Assembly: GCA_023433855.1 (NCBI GenBank)
Contig: JAEYTV010000065.1
Coordinates: 1 to 8,779, forward strand
DNA from: Pseudomonadota bacterium
GTDB lineage: Bacteria > Pseudomonadota > Alphaproteobacteria > Rhizobiales > Rhizobiaceae
Direction: 5' to 3'
Length of the DNA stretch: 8,779 bases
In this document: positions 6,326 to 8,779 of the stretch, one piece after another
Layout: each line of letters begins with the position of its first letter
Position numbering within the stretch: the stretch's first letter is position 1
Made by a program: the position numbers and the translations under genes
The notes under the pieces: generated by a model
What the model saw: the letters and a program-made list of their open reading frames with translations, nothing else
The model's database searches: none
Told to the model about the DNA's origin: nothing

Positions 6326-7878
6326 GCAAGGCGAGAAGGCGAGAGGATCTGCTTTTCGAAGGTGCGGATTGGAACTTCTCCGTCCTCCAGCGAATCCATG
6401 ACGCCTGCGAGGACATCGCGCTCGGGGAACTGGGCCTTAACGTCTATCCCAACCAGATCGAAGTGATCACTTCGGAACAGATGCTGGACGCCTACTCCTC
6501 CATCGGCATGCCCCTGTTCTACCGCCACTGGTCGTTCGGAAAGCACTTCGCCCAACACGAGGCGCTTTATCGCCACGGAATGCGGGATCTGGCCTACGAG
6601 ATCGTCATCAACAGTTCGCCATGCATCTCGTACCTCATGGAGGAAAATACCGCGACGATGCAGGCGTTGGTCATCGCCCATGCCGCATTCGGTCACAATC
6701 ACTTCTTCAAGAACAACTATCTGTTCAAGCTGTGGACGGACGCGGAAGGCATCCTCGATTATCTGGAGTTTGCCAAGAGCTACATCGCACGATGTGAAGA
6801 ACGTCATGGCGAGGCTGCGGTGGAGCGGACGCTCGATGCGGCTCATGCTCTCATGTCTCATGGCGTCCATCGTTACGCAGGCAAGACGAAGGTTGATCTG
6901 CGCCAGGAGGAAAAACGGCTGCAGGAACGCCGGCTTCATGAGGAACAGGTATTCAATGACCTCTGGCGAACCATCCCGGTGAGCCACCGGCGCAACGCTG
7001 CCGACATCTCGCTTGAGAAGCGACGGGCGGCGCTGGGATTGCCACAGGACAACATCCTTTATTTTCTGGAAAAGTCCGCACCGCGCCTGCAGGCTTGGCA
7101 GAGGGAGATCTTGCGCATCGTGCGACATGTCGCCCAGTACTTCCACCCGCAGAGACAAACGAAGGTGATGAATGAGGGAACGGCAACCTACGTCCACTAC
7201 AAGATCATGACCAAGCTCCATGAACGCGGGCAGATACGCGACGGCCATTACCTCGAGTTCCTCAAGTCACATACCAATGTGGTCTTTCAGCCACCGTTCG
7301 ACGATCGCCGCTTCTCCGACCTCAACCCCTATGCGCTGGGCTTTGCCATGATGCAGGACATCGAGCGCATCGTCACCGAGCCTACACAGGAGGATCGGGA
7401 GTGGTTCCCGGACATCGCGGGCAGCGGCGATCCGCTGTCGGTCCTGCGCGGTATTTGGGCGGATTACCGCGACGAAAGCTTCATCATGCAGTTCCTCAGT
7501 CCCCATTTGATCCGCCAGTGGCGTCTGTTCCAGCTTCACGACGATCCTGCCGTTCGGCAGGGAATACTCGTTTCCGCCATTCACGACGAGCGAGGCTACC
7601 GACGCATTCGACGGGAACTTGCGCGGGAATATGATGTCGGCTGGACCGATCCGGAAATCGAGATCGTGGACGTAGACCTTGCAGGCGACCGTCGTCTGCT
7701 GCTGCAGCATCGCGCAAAGAACGAGTGGCTCCTCAGCGAGGCAGAAACGATGCCGGTGCTGCAGCATCTCGCCGACCTCTGGAGCTATGACGTTCTCTTG
7801 CAGGAAGTTGACGAGGCGGAGCGGGTGGTGAAGGAGCACGTGGCTCATCCACGCCCCTCCCTTCGTGCAGGTGCTTGA
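6322..7878 (+). CDS. spoVR: SpoVR family protein (YcgB-like)
   Basis: A 518-residue soluble protein, close to E. coli YcgB (about 510). The biochemical function of SpoVR proteins is unknown. In Bacillus the family affects spore cortex formation, but most members are in non-spore-formers and accompany PrkA and YeaH. Conserved blocks are in order: YPNQIEVITSEQM from residue 42, GMPLFYRHWSFGK (62-74), NSSPCISYLMEEN (97-109), the His-rich AHAAFGHNHFFK (119-130), KVMNEGTATYVHY (281-293), SHTNVVFQPPF (316-326), NPYALGFAMMQDIERI (335-350) and WFPDIAGS (361-368). The ATG at 6322 overlaps the yeaH stop by four bases and has AAGGGCGAG upstream; a TTG at 6247 in the same frame would add 25 residues inside yeaH and is rejected. 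In MNEGTATYVHY, Thr and Val replace Trp residues found in the E. coli protein (MNEGWATFWHY). The 3' end overlaps a small downstream frame. Confidence 0.95.
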   Translation: MSKARRREDLLFEGADWNFSVLQRIHDACEDIALGELGLNVYPNQIEVITSEQMLDAYSSIGMPLFYRHWSFGKHFAQHEALYRHGMRDLAYEIVINSSPCISYLMEENTATMQALVIAHAAFGHNHFFKNNYLFKLWTDAEGILDYLEFAKSYIARCEERHGEAAVERTLDAAHALMSHGVHRYAGKTKVDLRQEEKRLQERRLHEEQVFNDLWRTIPVSHRRNAADISLEKRRAALGLPQDNILYFLEKSAPRLQAWQREILRIVRHVAQYFHPQRQTKVMNEGTATYVHYKIMTKLHERGQIRDGHYLEFLKSHTNVVFQPPFDDRRFSDLNPYALGFAMMQDIERIVTEPTQEDREWFPDIAGSGDPLSVLRGIWADYRDESFIMQFLSPHLIRQWRLFQLHDDPAVRQGILVSAIHDERGYRRIRRELAREYDVGWTDPEIEIVDVDLAGDRRLLLQHRAKNEWLLSEAETMPVLQHLADLWSYDVLLQEVDEAERVVKEHVAHPRPSLRAGA

Positions 7879-8023
7879 GGCGTCTCTGCCGATCGTAGGG
7901 CTGCTGCAGTCGCAGCCATATTTCCGCAACATTAGGTGCCGGGAGTTCAATCGTGATTGGACTTCTTTCAAAGTTGGGCTCACGGTACGCGAGCGGGACG
8001 GGCGATCCATCTTTGTTGAATAG
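7865..8023 (+). CDS. Small unrecognised protein overlapping the end of spoVR
   Basis: A 52-residue frame in the +1 phase relative to spoVR. It opens with GTG at 7865 (or GTG at 7871) and ends with TAG at 8021-8023. It fills nearly all of the gap between spoVR and the next gene. The product reads like real protein: SLPIVGLLQSQPYF, then FNRDWTSFKVGLTVRERD, with a mix of aromatic, charged and hydrophobic residues. There is no signal peptide. No Shine-Dalgarno lies close to either GTG; AAGGAG at 7831-7836 is too far away. Translation would therefore have to be coupled to termination of spoVR. The stop codon is the first three bases of the TAGGAGG site of the following gene, typical of tightly packed operons. 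I do not recognise a family. It could instead be a decayed gene or a spoVR extension separated by a frameshift, although SpoVR already has normal length. Confidence 0.5.
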   Translation: MQVLEASLPIVGLLQSQPYFRNIRCREFNRDWTSFKVGLTVRERDGRSIFVE

Positions 8024-8027
8024 GAGG
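8021..8027 (+). promoter_or_regulatory. Strong ribosome binding site of the 145-residue gene
   Basis: TAGGAGG ends five bases before ATG at 8033. It is the best Shine-Dalgarno in the right half of the window and contains the stop codon of the preceding small frame. Confidence 0.7.
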
Positions 8028-8032
8028 CCCTC

Positions 8033-8470
8033 ATGGAACAGCATGCCGTTGATCAGCTGCAGGCCATTGCCAAGATCAATCGTGCCTACCCTCATGCCGA
8101 AATGACGCGTGCCGAGAAGCTCCTGCGATGGGCACAGGTGTTGGAGCAGGATCCTCAGCGGTCACTCCAGACCCTTCGTGAAACCGAGTACCGCCCTGAT
8201 GAGGAGCGTGCCGCCATGCGTGCCGATGGGACGGCGATCTCGGTGGCGTTTGCCGATCCGGTACTGCGGGCCGCGGGTCTTGAGGGTGATACCTACGGAG
8301 ATGCAAGGGGCTTCTTCGAGCTCAGCGACCGACACTTGCACCGTCTCGTTTGCTTCTGCCATTTCGGAACGAGGGTCGATGCGGGTACTGTTGCCTACGG
8401 TGTCCGTTCCTTAGCGGATCGCAGTGCTGCGAGGTTTCTCGGGCGTGTCGCTGCGTTCTTCCGGCGATGA
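8033..8470 (+). CDS. Hypothetical 145-residue protein with His/Cys cluster
   Basis: The frame runs from ATG at 8033, behind an ideal ribosome binding site, to TGA at 8468-8470. The product is soluble. The N-terminal half is helical and charged (MTRAEKLLRWAQVLEQD, 24-40). A middle segment reads ADGTAISVAFADPVLRAAGL (64-83). The C-terminal part has a compact cluster of potential metal ligands: His101, His103, Cys107, Cys109 and His110 in RHLHRLVCFCHFG. No signal peptide or membrane segment is seen, although the last residues (RFLGRVAAFFRR) are amphipathic. I do not recognise a named family. Its place as last gene of the prkA-yeaH-spoVR unit, same strand and no visible terminator before it, suggests a role with that module. 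Metal binding is inference from residue spacing only. Confidence 0.8.
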   Translation: MEQHAVDQLQAIAKINRAYPHAEMTRAEKLLRWAQVLEQDPQRSLQTLRETEYRPDEERAAMRADGTAISVAFADPVLRAAGLEGDTYGDARGFFELSDRHLHRLVCFCHFGTRVDAGTVAYGVRSLADRSAARFLGRVAAFFRR

Positions 8471-8623
8471 CGACACACACGTTGGGCTGACTGACGGGAC
8501 GATATGCCGGCTCGTGTTTCCCGGGCGCATGTCGTCGCAAGCCGGCCGTTGTCCGGATTCACCTCGTGGCGTAGAGTCGCCAAGCCAAGAATGTTCATCG
8601 CAGGCGCGAGGCCTCCCCCGCTG
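8471..8623. other. Convergent intergenic spacer
   Basis: These 153 bases separate the end of the operon from the tail of the right-edge gene. A terminator for one or both is expected, but I found no GC-rich hairpin followed by T. The only notable dyad is GCCGGCT (8506-8512) with AGCCGGC (8540-8546), separated by 27 bases. Confidence 0.4.
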
Positions 8624-8779
8624 CTATGGGGTCCTAGGAGTGGACGTTGAAAAGCGCCACTTTCGGACGTCCTCCGCAGTCACGTAGACTTGCCCATTGG
8701 CCTCCAGCAGGCCGGCGTCAAACTTCGTGCTTGCGATCTGGGTGAAAGCATCAATGTATTCCTGCAGCCTGAACTCGTC
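8624..8779 (-). CDS. Unidentified protein, C-terminal fragment (runs off right edge)
   Basis: On the minus strand the frame is open from the right edge to TAG (complement of 8624-8626), giving the last 51 residues. The text is protein-like: a helical stretch FRLQEYIDAFTQIASTKFDA, then EANGQVYVTAEDVRKW, and an irregular tail FSTSTPRTP. The pattern of a helix followed by Lys-Phe-x-x-Gly and a Val-x-Val-x-x-x-Asp strand loosely resembles the C-terminus of small DUF1488-type proteins. That resemblance is from memory and is weak. The start and most of the protein lie outside the window. It is convergent with the operon. Confidence 0.55.
   Translation of the reverse strand, partial: DEFRLQEYIDAFTQIASTKFDAGLLEANGQVYVTAEDVRKWRFSTSTPRTP

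Noticed and set aside
6211..7248. 345-residue minus-strand frame
   Set aside because: It is antisense to yeaH and spoVR, both of which match known families along their whole length. No motif or ribosome binding site supports it.
3084..7878. Reading PrkA and SpoVR as evidence of sporulation
   Set aside because: These families are common in non-sporulating Proteobacteria. The names come from Bacillus and do not imply spore formation here.
7267..8034. 255-residue minus-strand frame
   Set aside because: It mostly mirrors spoVR. The part past spoVR is better explained by the plus-strand small frame and its junctions.
8506..8546. GCCGGCT/AGCCGGC inverted repeat as operon terminator
   Set aside because: The loop is 27 bases and no T-run follows. 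Seven-base GC-rich arms are expected by chance in this DNA.

Overview
The window looks like alphaproteobacterial DNA, most likely from the Rhizobiales (Rhizobium, Sinorhizobium, Agrobacterium or Mesorhizobium type). This rests on its moderately high G+C, its codon use and the style of its proteins. No tRNA, rRNA, integrase or insertion sequence was recognised, so species and replicon cannot be stated.

The left third (1-2475) is loosely packed. A gene leaving the left edge on the minus strand (<1-181) encodes the first 60 residues of an exported protein with a clear signal peptide. Facing away from it is a complete EnvZ-type membrane sensor histidine kinase (456-1832, TTG start behind a strong Shine-Dalgarno). 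No response-regulator gene is visible beside it. Next comes a gene-poor stretch with a weak relic-like reading frame (1822-2046), then a plausible but unrecognised 94-residue protein (2191-2475).

A stretch of about 600 bases (2476-3083) has no convincing gene. Its last 130 bases hold a candidate regulatory region: a T-rich hairpin, a promoter-like pair of hexamers, an imperfect 26-base dyad lying across that promoter, and a second short dyad in the probable leader.

The right two thirds (3084-8470) form one compact plus-strand operon. prkA (AAA+ serine protein kinase family, YeaG-like) is followed after 20 bases by yeaH (von Willebrand A domain protein). The yeaH stop overlaps the spoVR (YcgB-like) start as ATGA. 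Two small unrecognised genes follow: a 52-codon frame that begins inside the end of spoVR, and a 145-residue protein whose ribosome binding site contains the stop codon of that frame. The PrkA-YeaH-SpoVR trio is a known, widely conserved stress and starvation module of uncertain mechanism. In E. coli it is split between yeaGH and ycgB; here all three are in one unit, with two extra candidate partners.

At the right edge a minus-strand gene (8624->8779) enters the window with its C-terminal 51 codons, convergent with the operon.

The most promising material for something undescribed is the pair of small genes behind spoVR, especially the His/Cys cluster of the 145-residue protein, and the structured region upstream of prkA.
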